DNA from: Polaromonas sp. YR568 | Lineage (GTDB): Bacteria; Pseudomonadota; Gammaproteobacteria; Burkholderiales; Burkholderiaceae_C | Length of the DNA: 47,812 bases | Assembly (NCBI GenBank): GCA_945878995.1 | Contig: CAMCUN010000025.1 | Span: 1-47,812, forward strand | Direction of reading: 5' to 3' | Shown: positions 15,464-23,509 of the stretch, piece by piece | How the letters are laid out: each line of letters begins with the position of its first letter | Position numbering within the stretch: position 1 is the first letter of the stretch | Position numbers and translations under genes: made by a program | The notes under the pieces: generated by a model | What the model was told of the DNA's origin: nothing | The model's input: the letters and a program-made list of their open reading frames with translations, nothing else | Database searches by the model: none

Positions 15464-17193
15464 TGTGCGTACCCCGAGTTGGGCAAGCCGCCTGTGATGC
15501 GAGGCGCATTGAGCTGACGCGGCCCGATCTTGCCGCCCTGCCCCTTGAGCCACTGCTCCACCACCTCCCAGATCTGCTTGTTGCCCTGGTGGCGAGCCTC
15601 CTCGGCCACAGGTGCCCAACCGGCCACTTTGTACTTTTTACTGGCCTCTATGGGCCGGCCTTTGAGGCGCATATCGCCAATGCGCCTGCCCATGGCCGCA
15701 GTGGGGTCCACGCTGAACTGCAATCCGCCCACACGCACCATGTCACCGCCTTGTTGGTAGTAAGGGTCTGGGTTGAACAAGTTGTCACCCACATCCTCCA
15801 GGATGGTCTTGATCATGTCGCCAGTCATCTCAGTGACGGTGGCATAAGAATAGGTGGTGGCGGTCATGTTCATCAGCCATTCGCGGGTGATGGCCTGCCC
15901 CGGCAGCAGCGTGGTGCCCCAGCGAAAGCCGGGGGAAAACGCCATCTCGGCGCCTTGCACATCCATGAGCGCATCGACGAGCAGCTGATCGCCCGTGCCA
16001 TTGAAGTTGCCACGGCGGTAGAGAAGACCCTCTGTGGTGGCGAGCTTTTCAGACAGCTTGCTCTCGTAGGGTGCGCGAATCTTCGCGATCATCGCGGCCA
16101 TCTCCTTGTCGGCCGGCAGCATGTTGGCGAAAACGGGAAGCAGCTTGTAACGAAAGTCCGTGGCCTTTTTGCCCTTGACTTCAAAATCGAGCACACCCAG
16201 GAACTTACCATTGGAGCCGGCATTGGTCACGATGGTCTGGCCGCCGGCATTGGCGACCAGCGTGGCCACAGGCATTCCGTCGTGCGTGTGACCGCCCAAG
16301 ATGGCGTCGATGCCGCGCACCCGGCTGGCCATCTTCAGGTCCACGTCCATGCCGTTGTGACTCAGAACAACGACCACCTGAGCCCCTTTGGCGCGCGCTT
16401 CATCCACCATCTTTTGCATGTTCTGGTCTTGGATGCCGAACTCCCAGTCGGCCACCATGTAACGCGGATTGGCAATGGGCGTGTAGGGGAAGGCCTGACC
16501 AATGATGGCGCAGGGCACGCCATTCATTTCACGGATCACGTAGGGCTTGAACACCGGATCGCCAAAGTCGGCCGTCTTGATGTTCTGTGCCACGAAGTCG
16601 ACCTTGCCAGCGAAATCTTTTTCAACGATTTCTTTGACGCGCTCCATGCCCAGGGTGAACTCCCAATGGCCGGTCATCACGTCCACGCCCAGCAGCTTGC
16701 AGACATCGACCATGTCTTGGCCATGGGTCCACAGCGCTGTGCCAGAGCCTTGCCAGGTGTCGCCGCCATCGAGCAAGAGCGCGCCCGGTCGGCTGGCCTT
16801 CATCCGCTTGACCAAGGTGGCCAAGTGCGCAAAGCCGCCGACCTTGCCGTAGCGGCGCGCAGCCTGCTCATAGTTCAGATAGGTCAAGGCATGGGCCTCG
16901 GCGCTGCCCGCGCGCACCTTGGCAAACTTGAGCAGATGCTCACCCACCAAGTGCGGGAGTTGGCCATTCATGCTGCCAATGCCCATGTTGATGCTGGGCT
17001 CTCGAAAATGAATGGGCAGCAACTGCGCATGGCAGTCTGTCATGTGCAGGAAAGACACATTTCCAAATGGAGGAATGTCGTAGAGACCCTGAGCCGCCGT
17101 GGCAGCATCAGCGTCAGCCCAGGTGCCCAAACCCATGCCCGCCATGGTGCCTGCACCCAAAACTTGGAGGAACTCGCGCTTGTTGAGATTCAT
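15460..17193 (-). CDS. soxB: SoxB thiosulfohydrolase
   Basis: SoxB is a periplasmic di-manganese enzyme that releases sulfate from the sulfonate group on SoxY-bound cysteine S-thiosulfonate. The 577-aa protein has a signal region (KREFLQVLGAGTMAGMG), metal motifs MTDCHAQL, DGGDTWQGSG, HWEFTLG, LSHNGMD and GGHTHDG, and a C-terminal nucleotidase-type domain. The length is normal for SoxB. The start at 17193 has no evident Shine-Dalgarno (ACTCTTCTT precedes it), and a strong terminator hairpin sits 22 bases upstream, so expression may be uncoupled from soxX. The stop overlaps soxH. Confidence 0.97.
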   Translation of the reverse strand: MNLNKREFLQVLGAGTMAGMGLGTWADADAATAAQGLYDIPPFGNVSFLHMTDCHAQLLPIHFREPSINMGIGSMNGQLPHLVGEHLLKFAKVRAGSAEAHALTYLNYEQAARRYGKVGGFAHLATLVKRMKASRPGALLLDGGDTWQGSGTALWTHGQDMVDVCKLLGVDVMTGHWEFTLGMERVKEIVEKDFAGKVDFVAQNIKTADFGDPVFKPYVIREMNGVPCAIIGQAFPYTPIANPRYMVADWEFGIQDQNMQKMVDEARAKGAQVVVVLSHNGMDVDLKMASRVRGIDAILGGHTHDGMPVATLVANAGGQTIVTNAGSNGKFLGVLDFEVKGKKATDFRYKLLPVFANMLPADKEMAAMIAKIRAPYESKLSEKLATTEGLLYRRGNFNGTGDQLLVDALMDVQGAEMAFSPGFRWGTTLLPGQAITREWLMNMTATTYSYATVTEMTGDMIKTILEDVGDNLFNPDPYYQQGGDMVRVGGLQFSVDPTAAMGRRIGDMRLKGRPIEASKKYKVAGWAPVAEEARHQGNKQIWEVVEQWLKGQGGKIGPRQLNAPRITGGLPNSGYAQ

Positions 17194-17208
17194 AAGAAGA
17201 GTCGGCAG

Positions 17209-17235
17209 TTAAAAATGCCCGGCAGTGCCGGGCAT
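17209..17235 (-). terminator. intrinsic terminator between soxX and soxB
   Basis: On the minus strand, perfect 10-base arms (ATGCCCGGCA and TGCCGGGCAT, 17235-17215) are followed at once by TTTTTAA. It lies 6 bases after the soxX stop and 22 bases before the soxB start, in the same transcription direction. Confidence 0.8.
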
Positions 17236-17240
17236 TCGAG

Positions 17241-17897
17241 TCACTTGTTGACAGGAGAGTTGGGGTCGAGCAAGAGCGCGACGATGTGTCGCACCTGATC
17301 CTCGGTGAGGATGCCGGTATGGCCCGCGCGCGGCATGTTGGAGCAAGCGTTGTAGGCTTTTGAATTCCAGATCTTGCCCCAGGTGTACTCCACGATGGGC
17401 TTGGACGCTGGGCTGTTTGGATCACTCACCCCGCGCAGCTTGCCGTACTGGTACAAGCTGGGCCCAAGGGTGCCAAAGGAGATTTCCTGGGGCGCCATCT
17501 TGTGGCAGTTGTAGCAGTTACCACCGTTGGCCGACTTGGCGGGATCGGTCCAGGTCAGCCCGCGGCCGCTCTGGGCTATGGCCTCACCTTGCTTCCAGTC
17601 ACCCAGAAATTTGCCATCCGCAGGCCATTTGATGGCCTTGAAGTTCGACTCTTCAATGGCTTTGGCAACCTTTTCATCCAGAGGTTTGCCAGCCACATCG
17701 GCCTGACTGCACAAGCGGTTGGTGTCATCGACAGCGGTCACTCGGTCTACCAAGGCCTGGCCTTGCGTTCGAAATGAAGCTTTGACAATGGACTGGGTCA
17801 GCGAATCGAGCTCAGCAGAGCTGGGCAAACTTGCACAGCCAGCCAGCAAAAGCCCAGCCGCAGCAGTCACCGCCCATTTTTTGATGCTTTTATTCAT
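17241..17897 (-). CDS. soxX: SoxX, monoheme cytochrome c subunit of SoxAX
   Basis: SoxX with SoxA couples thiosulfate oxidatively to the SoxY cysteine. This 218-aa protein has one heme motif CYNCH (about 127-131), with an axial Met expected in SNMPRAGH. The C-terminal part, from GRGLTWTD to IVALLLDP, is typical SoxX. The N-terminus MNKSIKKWAVTAAAGLLLAGC carries a lipobox (LAGC), suggesting a membrane-anchored lipoprotein, whereas many SoxX are soluble. An additional region (about 25-95) precedes the cytochrome fold. It is encoded between soxA and soxB, 12 bases from soxA. Confidence 0.93.
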   Translation of the reverse strand: MNKSIKKWAVTAAAGLLLAGCASLPSSAELDSLTQSIVKASFRTQGQALVDRVTAVDDTNRLCSQADVAGKPLDEKVAKAIEESNFKAIKWPADGKFLGDWKQGEAIAQSGRGLTWTDPAKSANGGNCYNCHKMAPQEISFGTLGPSLYQYGKLRGVSDPNSPASKPIVEYTWGKIWNSKAYNACSNMPRAGHTGILTEDQVRHIVALLLDPNSPVNK

Positions 17898-17909
17898 GGC
17901 TTTTTTTCC

Positions 17910-18716
17910 TCAACGCTTGATGGCCGGCGCAATGGAGACCGCGCCTTTGGAATTGACGCCAAGGTACAGACTCAGCGCAATGGTGGCGTCGCTGGCAAAT
18001 CCCGGGTAGGGGAAGCGCTGCTGTCGGTAACAGTCGTTCAGGCGCTGCTGCATGCCCCACATTTGACCGTTAGAGACGCGGTAGGCCGGCCACGCTGCAA
18101 ATCCGACACCGTCACCAGGGTTCTGTGTGAGCCTGGGCAGATCCTGCAGGCGAATGCGCTTGCCCTCTTCACCATGGCAGGAGGCGCACGAAAAATCGTG
18201 AGAACCAGCACGCTGAAAAAACAGCCGTTTGCCCACCTCATAGAACACCTTCTCTTGCGCATGGCTCTGAGACAGATTGAACTTCATGCCCTTGGACTCG
18301 GCGGCAATCCAAGTGGCCAAAGCCGTCAGGTTGTTCTGCTCTCCTCGGCCGAATGCGGTTTTGGCGAGCTCCGCCTCGTCAAACCCTTGCAGGGTTGACA
18401 TGCAGGTGAGCAGCCTGGACTCCAGGTCCTGAACACGCTTGGTGTCTGGAAAATAGCGCGGCAGCTCGACGAACACGCCTTTGAACACCCCAGGGCCTTT
18501 GCCCAAGTCACACTGTTCAAGCGTCGCATTCTTGGGGCCCCGCTTTTGCTTCCACAAGCCCTCACCTTTGGCCTCGAAAAGGTCTGCGGGGTTGCCGTCC
18601 TGAAGCATGGCACGGTACTCGTCAATGCCTTGGCTGGCTGTTTTGGGCTGCTGTGCTGCAGCGGAGGCGAGCAACAGCGCGCAAGCCGCTGCCCCCCAAA
18701 GGGTTTTTTTGTACAT
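17910..18716 (-). CDS. soxA: SoxA, monoheme form of the SoxAX cytochrome
   Basis: SoxA is the catalytic subunit of SoxAX in periplasmic thiosulfate oxidation. The 268-aa protein starts at ATG 18716 behind a strong GGAGGAGAC and has a signal peptide ending near ASAAAQ. One CASCH heme motif is present (about residue 180) and the ligand Cys, modified to persulfide in studied SoxA, is in LNDCYRQQRFPYPG. The N-terminal domain keeps cysteines (EQCDLG, LLTCMS) but has no CxxCH, so it has lost the first heme, as in monoheme SoxA types. The open frame upstream of 18716 overlaps soxZ and is not coding. Confidence 0.94.
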   Translation of the reverse strand: MYKKTLWGAAACALLLASAAAQQPKTASQGIDEYRAMLQDGNPADLFEAKGEGLWKQKRGPKNATLEQCDLGKGPGVFKGVFVELPRYFPDTKRVQDLESRLLTCMSTLQGFDEAELAKTAFGRGEQNNLTALATWIAAESKGMKFNLSQSHAQEKVFYEVGKRLFFQRAGSHDFSCASCHGEEGKRIRLQDLPRLTQNPGDGVGFAAWPAYRVSNGQMWGMQQRLNDCYRQQRFPYPGFASDATIALSLYLGVNSKGAVSIAPAIKR

Positions 18717-18754
18717 GTCTCCTCCAGTAAACCCCTGGCGGGGTCGGTGCTCAA

Positions 18755-19066
18755 TCAGCTGATGGTGGCTTCGTCGGTGCGGCTGTCGCCCTTGTTGTCT
18801 TTCCAGTTGATCGTGATCTTGTCGCCAGCCTTGGCGCCCTTGACCGTGAACTGCAAGAAGGGATTTTTGGCCACAGCGGCACCCCATTCTGCGGTCATGA
18901 CTGTCTTGCCGTTGTGCGAGGCGGTCACTTCCATGATGTGCCAAGCTGGCACCAGCTTGCCTGCGGAGTCGCGGCGCTGGCCAGACTCCATCTCGTGGCT
19001 CATGAGAACGCGGACGACGGCATTGCCGCCAGAAGATTGGGCGCGAATGCGCATTGGATCTGCCAT
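18755..19066 (-). CDS. soxZ: SoxZ, sulfur carrier complex subunit
   Basis: SoxZ partners SoxY, which carries the sulfur substrate on its C-terminal arm. The protein is 103 aa, the typical size, with no signal peptide; it is known to be exported in complex with SoxY. Family segments include PMRIRA at the N-terminus, VLMSHEMESGQRRD, PAWHI and NPFLQF. A GGAGATCACC ribosome site precedes the ATG. It lies 51 bases after soxY. Confidence 0.95.
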   Translation of the reverse strand: MADPMRIRAQSSGGNAVVRVLMSHEMESGQRRDSAGKLVPAWHIMEVTASHNGKTVMTAEWGAAVAKNPFLQFTVKGAKAGDKITINWKDNKGDSRTDEATIS

Positions 19067-19117
19067 GGTGATCTCCGTAAATTCAGTGAATTGATCAATA
19101 TCAAAAATGGGGGCAAC

Positions 19118-19576
19118 TCAGCCGCCGCAGCCGCCCAACGTGACCTTGACTTCCTTTTTGGCAAACAAGGCACGGCCGTCGTTCATGATCGCGACGGCGT
19201 AAACGTCAGAGGACTGACCCATCTTGGCCCGCGTGGTCACGTTGGCGTCAATGGCTTCGGTGACGTTGAACATGGCCACCAGAACGGAAGGGTTTTTTTC
19301 CACCAAGATCAGCAACTGCTTGACACCTGCCAGTGCGGTGCTGGCCCCCAAAGGCACGACCGCACCGTTTTCTGCGATATCGGGTCCGGTGATGGTGATG
19401 TCCTTGCTTTCAGTCAGGGCGCCAGCACCGTAGGCCTTGACGGAGTCGGCCACGTTCTTGGCATCAAACGCATTCTTGTTGAAGGCGGCGTGCGCAAACT
19501 GAGGGAACAGGCCGGTGGAAGCCAGCAGGCCGGCCACCACAGCGCTGCGCTGGAGCATATCGCGTCGATTTTTCAT
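19118..19576 (-). CDS. soxY: SoxY, sulfur-binding carrier protein
   Basis: SoxY covalently carries sulfur intermediates on a cysteine in its flexible C-terminus. The 152-aa protein ends in the diagnostic GGCGG motif. A Tat-type signal is seen (KNRRDMLQRSAVVAGLLAS, cleaved near AHAAF). The ATG at 19576 has AAGGAGAG at good spacing, so the eight extra residues of the longer frame are unlikely. It is encoded immediately before soxZ. Confidence 0.97.
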   Translation of the reverse strand: MKNRRDMLQRSAVVAGLLASTGLFPQFAHAAFNKNAFDAKNVADSVKAYGAGALTESKDITITGPDIAENGAVVPLGASTALAGVKQLLILVEKNPSVLVAMFNVTEAIDANVTTRAKMGQSSDVYAVAIMNDGRALFAKKEVKVTLGGCGG

Positions 19577-19609
19577 AGCACTCTCCTTAGAAAAAAACAA
19601 AAATAAAGG

Positions 19610-20686
19610 TTACTTGGCAGCGCCCTTGGCGATCCAGACTGCGATGGTTCGGGCATCGGCCTCAGGCAAAGCCTGCGCAGGCATGGGCATCTGACCCCAG
19701 ACGCCAACGCCCCCATTTTTTACCTTAGCAGCCAAGTAGTCCACCTTGTCAGGATGCTTTTTCGCAATCTCCTGGAACGAGGGACCGATCAATTTTTTAT
19801 CCATACCGTGGCAGGCCAGGCAGGTGTGCTTTTGAAGCAAGGCTGTGGGGGCACCACCACCGGCGGATGGCCGTGGCGCTGCCTCGGCAGGCGAGGCCTG
19901 AGCGACCACAGTGGACTTGCCTTCGGGCCGGGTGGTGTCAGCGCCACGCTGAGGCCCCACGCCGCGGTTTTGCTCAGCCAGGTTGCCGTGGGCATTGCGC
20001 GCATGGTCGGGCAGCAGCGAGGCCACTTTGGGCTCGGTGGCGCAGTTGCTCATGCAAGCCACGTTCACCACGTCGGGCTTGGTCAGACCTGCAAACTCCT
20101 TTCCGGGCCACATGGCGTGCTTTGTCGTCATGCCATTGCGGTTGGGCATGCGTTTTTGCACCTCTGCGATGTTCTTGTCAGACAACACATAGTTGCCAGG
20201 CACCACGTCAGCCAGATTCAGAAGGTATGCAGTCACGCTGTAGACCTCCTCCACAGTGAGCGACTTGGGCTGATTCCAGGGCATGGCCCGGTTGATGTAA
20301 TCCCACAGCGTCGAGACGGTGGACACCTTCATCATGGTGGTTCTGCCCGGGTAATCGGCGCGGGTCAAATTGGCGACGCGTCCGGTTTCAATGTCTTTGG
20401 CGGTGGTTCCTCCAACCAAGGGGCTGAACACCTCGTTGGATTCACCGAAGACGCCGTGGCAACTGGCGCACTTGGCCTCCCACACATCCTGGCCTTTGGC
20501 TACCGAGCCCGAACCCACCGGCAGGCCCTTGAAATCTGGCCGAACGTCGATGTCCCAGGCGGCCACTTCCTTGGGCGTGGCCTCACGGCCAATGCCAGGA
20601 AAGCGCGTGGACTGCGCCTGGGCCAGGCCCATACCCACCAAAGAGAGCAGCAACAAAGCTGCAGTCGATTTAAGAAAGCTGGACAT
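19610..20686 (-). CDS. soxD: SoxD, diheme cytochrome c subunit of sulfane dehydrogenase
   Basis: SoxD takes electrons from the molybdenum subunit SoxC during oxidation of SoxY-bound sulfane sulfur. The 358-aa protein has a signal peptide ending near AQAQS, a first heme motif CASCH (about 73-77) and a second CLACH (about 292-296). A Pro/Ala-rich linker (about 250-285) joins the two cytochrome domains. The CMSNCATEP segment and LAEQNRGVG are characteristic of SoxD. The start overlaps the end of soxC by 17 bases, indicating co-translation. Confidence 0.93.
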   Translation of the reverse strand: MSSFLKSTAALLLLSLVGMGLAQAQSTRFPGIGREATPKEVAAWDIDVRPDFKGLPVGSGSVAKGQDVWEAKCASCHGVFGESNEVFSPLVGGTTAKDIETGRVANLTRADYPGRTTMMKVSTVSTLWDYINRAMPWNQPKSLTVEEVYSVTAYLLNLADVVPGNYVLSDKNIAEVQKRMPNRNGMTTKHAMWPGKEFAGLTKPDVVNVACMSNCATEPKVASLLPDHARNAHGNLAEQNRGVGPQRGADTTRPEGKSTVVAQASPAEAAPRPSAGGGAPTALLQKHTCLACHGMDKKLIGPSFQEIAKKHPDKVDYLAAKVKNGGVGVWGQMPMPAQALPEADARTIAVWIAKGAAK

Positions 20687-22040
20687 TTTTCACCTCCCCA
20701 CTCTCAGCGATCAACCAAGATTGAATGGCATTGTTATGGTAAATAGAGCGTGTGCTGCGCACATCTCTTAACTGGCGGTAGGTGGGCTGCACATAGCCGG
20801 TGTCATCGACAGCACGGCTTTGCACAATGGCGGGCTTGCCATCCCAGACCCAGTCAATATTGAAGCGGGTCAGCGCTTTGGACAGCACGGGCGTCTCGAG
20901 TCGGGCTTGGCGCCAAAAGCGGCCACCATCGACGGAGACATCGACTTTGCGAATCTTTCCACGGCCCGACCAAGCCAGGCCAGAGATGTTGTAAAAGCCC
21001 TTGTCAAGCAGCACCTGACCGCCAGAGGGTGTGGTGATGACACTCTTGCATTCTTGAATGTTGGCGTACTGGCGGTGGGTGCCATCGGGCATCAGGTCGA
21101 TGTAATGAATGGCCTCGTCCTTGGCCGCCCATGGCATGTCGCCGACCTCCAGGCGCCGCAGGTATTTGACCCAGCTGACGCCCTGCACGCCAGGCACCAC
21201 CAAGCGCAAAGGGTAGCCATTTTCCGGCCTCAGCATCTCGCCGTTCTGGCCAAAGGCAACCAGCACCTCGCCGGAGGTGATCAGGCTCATGGGGATGGTG
21301 CGCGTCATGGAAGAGCCATCGGCGCCCTCGGCCAGCACAAATTTGCCCTTTTTAAGATCAGCGCCAGCGAGTTGCAGCAATGTGATCAAGGGCACGCCCG
21401 TGAATTCGCTGCACGAGACCATGCCGTGGGTGTACTGCACCGTGGGCACTGCCACATTGCCCCATTCAACGGCCGTGTTGGCGCCACACTCGATGAAATG
21501 AAAGCGCGACACACTGGGCAGGCGCATGATCTCGTCCATGGTGAAGACCTTGGGGGTCTTGACCATGCCATTGATCATCAGGCGGTGCTTGGACGGATCA
21601 ATGTCCCACCATCCCTGGTGGTGGCGCTCAAAGTGCAGGCCGTTGGGCGTGACGATGCCGAAAAGAGACTGCAGCGGCGCAAAAGACACGGAAGCTTGGG
21701 TGGTTTGCGTCAGCCCCGGGCTTTGGCGACGCTGGATGTTGGACTCGAACTTCGAGGGCTTGCCATAGCCCTCGGTAGCCACCCCTTGCCCCAGGCCTGT
21801 GGTGTGTTCGGGCAAATTCAAAATATTCGGATCCCCTCCTTCGGGTGGTATGGGATTGCCCTGAGCCATGGCGACCGGCACCGAAGCGCCTGCAGCGGCG
21901 GCCGTCGCGAAGGCCTTTCGAATGAAGTCACGGCGGCCGCTCTTGGCTTCTTGCCTGACCTGACTGATCCCCGCACGGTCCAGGAAATGCTCCGGTGCCT
22001 TGAGCACTCGGCCTGGCTGCTTGGTGTTTTCTTGGTTCAA
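20670..22040 (-). CDS. soxC: SoxC, molybdopterin subunit of sulfane dehydrogenase
   Basis: SoxC is a sulfite-oxidase-family molybdoenzyme that, with SoxD, oxidises SoxY-bound sulfane sulfur. A Tat signal (SGRRDFIRKAFATAAAAG) is present. The molybdopterin-liganding Cys lies in FIECGANT, and MVSCSEFTGVPL and GVQGVSWVKYLRRLEV are typical of the family; the C-terminal dimerisation domain follows (GRGKIRKVDVSVDGG). I chose a TTG at 22040 because a perfect AGGAGG sits five bases upstream, giving 456 aa; an ATG at 22085 would add 15 residues. With SoxCD present no sulfur globules are expected from this pathway. Confidence 0.95.
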   Translation of the reverse strand: MNQENTKQPGRVLKAPEHFLDRAGISQVRQEAKSGRRDFIRKAFATAAAAGASVPVAMAQGNPIPPEGGDPNILNLPEHTTGLGQGVATEGYGKPSKFESNIQRRQSPGLTQTTQASVSFAPLQSLFGIVTPNGLHFERHHQGWWDIDPSKHRLMINGMVKTPKVFTMDEIMRLPSVSRFHFIECGANTAVEWGNVAVPTVQYTHGMVSCSEFTGVPLITLLQLAGADLKKGKFVLAEGADGSSMTRTIPMSLITSGEVLVAFGQNGEMLRPENGYPLRLVVPGVQGVSWVKYLRRLEVGDMPWAAKDEAIHYIDLMPDGTHRQYANIQECKSVITTPSGGQVLLDKGFYNISGLAWSGRGKIRKVDVSVDGGRFWRQARLETPVLSKALTRFNIDWVWDGKPAIVQSRAVDDTGYVQPTYRQLRDVRSTRSIYHNNAIQSWLIAESGEVKNVQLS

Positions 22041-22167
22041 ATTGACCTCCTGGCTGGCGCCATTTCGGCGTGATTGCGGCAGCATGAGCGCCGCCTAAAT
22101 TTATATCTGTTCATGCGCACACACTGATTCAATGGGTGAACATCGGTTTTCAAAGTCCAAGGCCTGT

Positions 22168-22500
22168 TTACTTGGCAAATTTATAGTGATCCCGATTCAA
22201 GACGGCTGCAATCGCAGTCACCTCTTCAGGAAACAAGCCCAAATTGAGTTGACTGCTGCATTGCTCGACCATGCCGCGCAAGAACCCGGGGGTATTGATG
22301 CGCCCGCGAGGGTTGTACATATCAGAGCCATCACCTCCCACCCGGCGGGTGTGGCACTCAGCACAGCGGTGGGTGACGATGAGTTCTGCCCCCAACTTGT
22401 AGTCGGCTTCCTTGAAGATGGCGGGTTCGGCAAGCGCCCCACCTCCAAACAGCAGGGCCGCCATGGCTGCGATCCAAAGGCCGGGCAGGCGCATGCTCAT
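22168..22500 (-). CDS. small c-type cytochrome
   Basis: This is a 110-aa exported monoheme cytochrome: signal peptide about 1-24 (ending GGGALA) and one CAECH motif near residue 46. There is no close resemblance to SoxX; a downstream Met ligand is not obvious apart from DMYNPRG. The ATG overlaps the stop of the preceding cytochrome gene (22497) by four bases, so the two are coupled. It probably accepts electrons from the Sox complexes. Confidence 0.82.
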   Translation of the reverse strand: MSMRLPGLWIAAMAALLFGGGALAEPAIFKEADYKLGAELIVTHRCAECHTRRVGGDGSDMYNPRGRINTPGFLRGMVEQCSSQLNLGLFPEEVTAIAAVLNRDHYKFAK

Positions 22501-22808
22501 TTACCGCCAGCAAGAATCCAGGCGGCCAGCGTCTTGGCGTCGGCATCGCTCAGGCCTGCCTGTGCGGGCATGGGCACCGGGCCCCACTTGCCAGAACCGC
22601 CGGCCTTGATGCTTTTGACCAGGTTGGCTTCAGCATCTTTTTGATCCGCATATTTTTTAGCCACGTCCTGGTAGGAGGGACCCACCAGCTTTTTGTCAGC
22701 CGCATGGCAGGCCATGCAAGCGTTTTTTTGGGCCAGGGCCTGGCTGGCCATGGCGGGTGCAGAAACCATCAGCGCAAGAAAAGAAGCAAACAAACAAGGT
22801 TGAATCAT
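22497..22808 (-). CDS. cytochrome c551/c552-like monoheme protein
   Basis: This is a 103-aa class I cytochrome c of the c551 type: signal peptide ending near APAMAS, heme motif CMACH (about 33-37) and axial Met in the PVPMPAQ loop, with C-terminal AKTLAAWILAGGK. The second domain of SoxD has the same layout, so they are relatives. Three nearby ATGs compete (22808, 22814 and upstream); 22808 gives the best spacing to GGGG. It is a likely electron carrier between SoxXA/SoxCD and the oxidase. Confidence 0.85.
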   Translation of the reverse strand: MIQPCLFASFLALMVSAPAMASQALAQKNACMACHAADKKLVGPSYQDVAKKYADQKDAEANLVKSIKAGGSGKWGPVPMPAQAGLSDADAKTLAAWILAGGK

Positions 22809-22909
22809 CAGCATCCCCGGAAATAAGTAAATAAGCAGGTGGTTATTTATACGACAAGAAGGGCGCCTTGGCTTGCGGGTTTTCCCAGGCATCAAACGTC
22901 AAGGTGGCG

Positions 22910-23410
22910 TCAGAAACGAATGGTGCTGCGCGCTTCTTGCAGTCGGGCGTCAAGGTAGGCACCGTAAAAATCAAGGCTGGTGACGCCCACCAAGCGGGGC
23001 GCCACTTCGCGCCCTCCGGGACCGAAAAACAGCAGCGTGGGGGCCACCCGGATCTTCCAGCGGCGTGTTGCATCGTCGTGCGACCCGTGTTCTGAGAAGT
23101 CTTGCAAAGGCTCAGGACTGCGCCAATCCACCTGCACCACAGGCAGCCCCTCTTGAGCCAAAGGCGCCAGGTACTGCTCACGCACGATTCGACAATAAGC
23201 GCAGCCCTGCAGACTCACCATCACCACAAGCGCAGAGCCTCGATGGAGTGCTGCGGCCAGTTCAGCCGGCAAAGAGCGCGCCTGCGGCAGCACATGGGCA
23301 TGGGGGGCGGGCAAGGCCGGCTGAGCCAACGACGGTATGGTCATGGTGCCGAGCCAGGCCACCGCCATGTAGGAAAATCGGCGCTTTGACAAAACGCAGC
23401 CAGAACGCAT
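22910..23410 (-). CDS. soxW: SoxW-like exported thioredoxin
   Basis: This is a thioredoxin-fold protein, about 166 aa from ATG 23410. The N-terminus (SKRRFSYMAVAWLG, ending near PSLAQ) is a signal peptide, so it works in the periplasm. The redox motif is CAYC within SLQGCAYCRIVREQY, and APTLLFFGPGG provides the cis-Pro. SoxW proteins reduce SoxYZ or related Sox components. AGGAG lies unusually close to the 23410 ATG, and an ATG at 23467 is possible, so the start is uncertain. It is divergent from the thiosulfate transporter gene with about 100 bases between them. Confidence 0.78.
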   Translation of the reverse strand: MRSGCVLSKRRFSYMAVAWLGTMTIPSLAQPALPAPHAHVLPQARSLPAELAAALHRGSALVVMVSLQGCAYCRIVREQYLAPLAQEGLPVVQVDWRSPEPLQDFSEHGSHDDATRRWKIRVAPTLLFFGPGGREVAPRLVGVTSLDFYGAYLDARLQEARSTIRF

Positions 23411-23509
23411 CTCTCCTGAAAAGCTTGGACAGGCTGGATTGGGAAAAAGTGTTTTTGGTTTTTTCATCGTTCGATGACCCCCTGGGCATCTTAAATTCAC
23501 GTCTAAGCC

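Noticed and set aside
15463..17298. 611-aa plus-strand frame opposite soxB
   Set aside because: It mirrors soxB in GC-rich DNA, has no recognisable domain, and soxB is certain.
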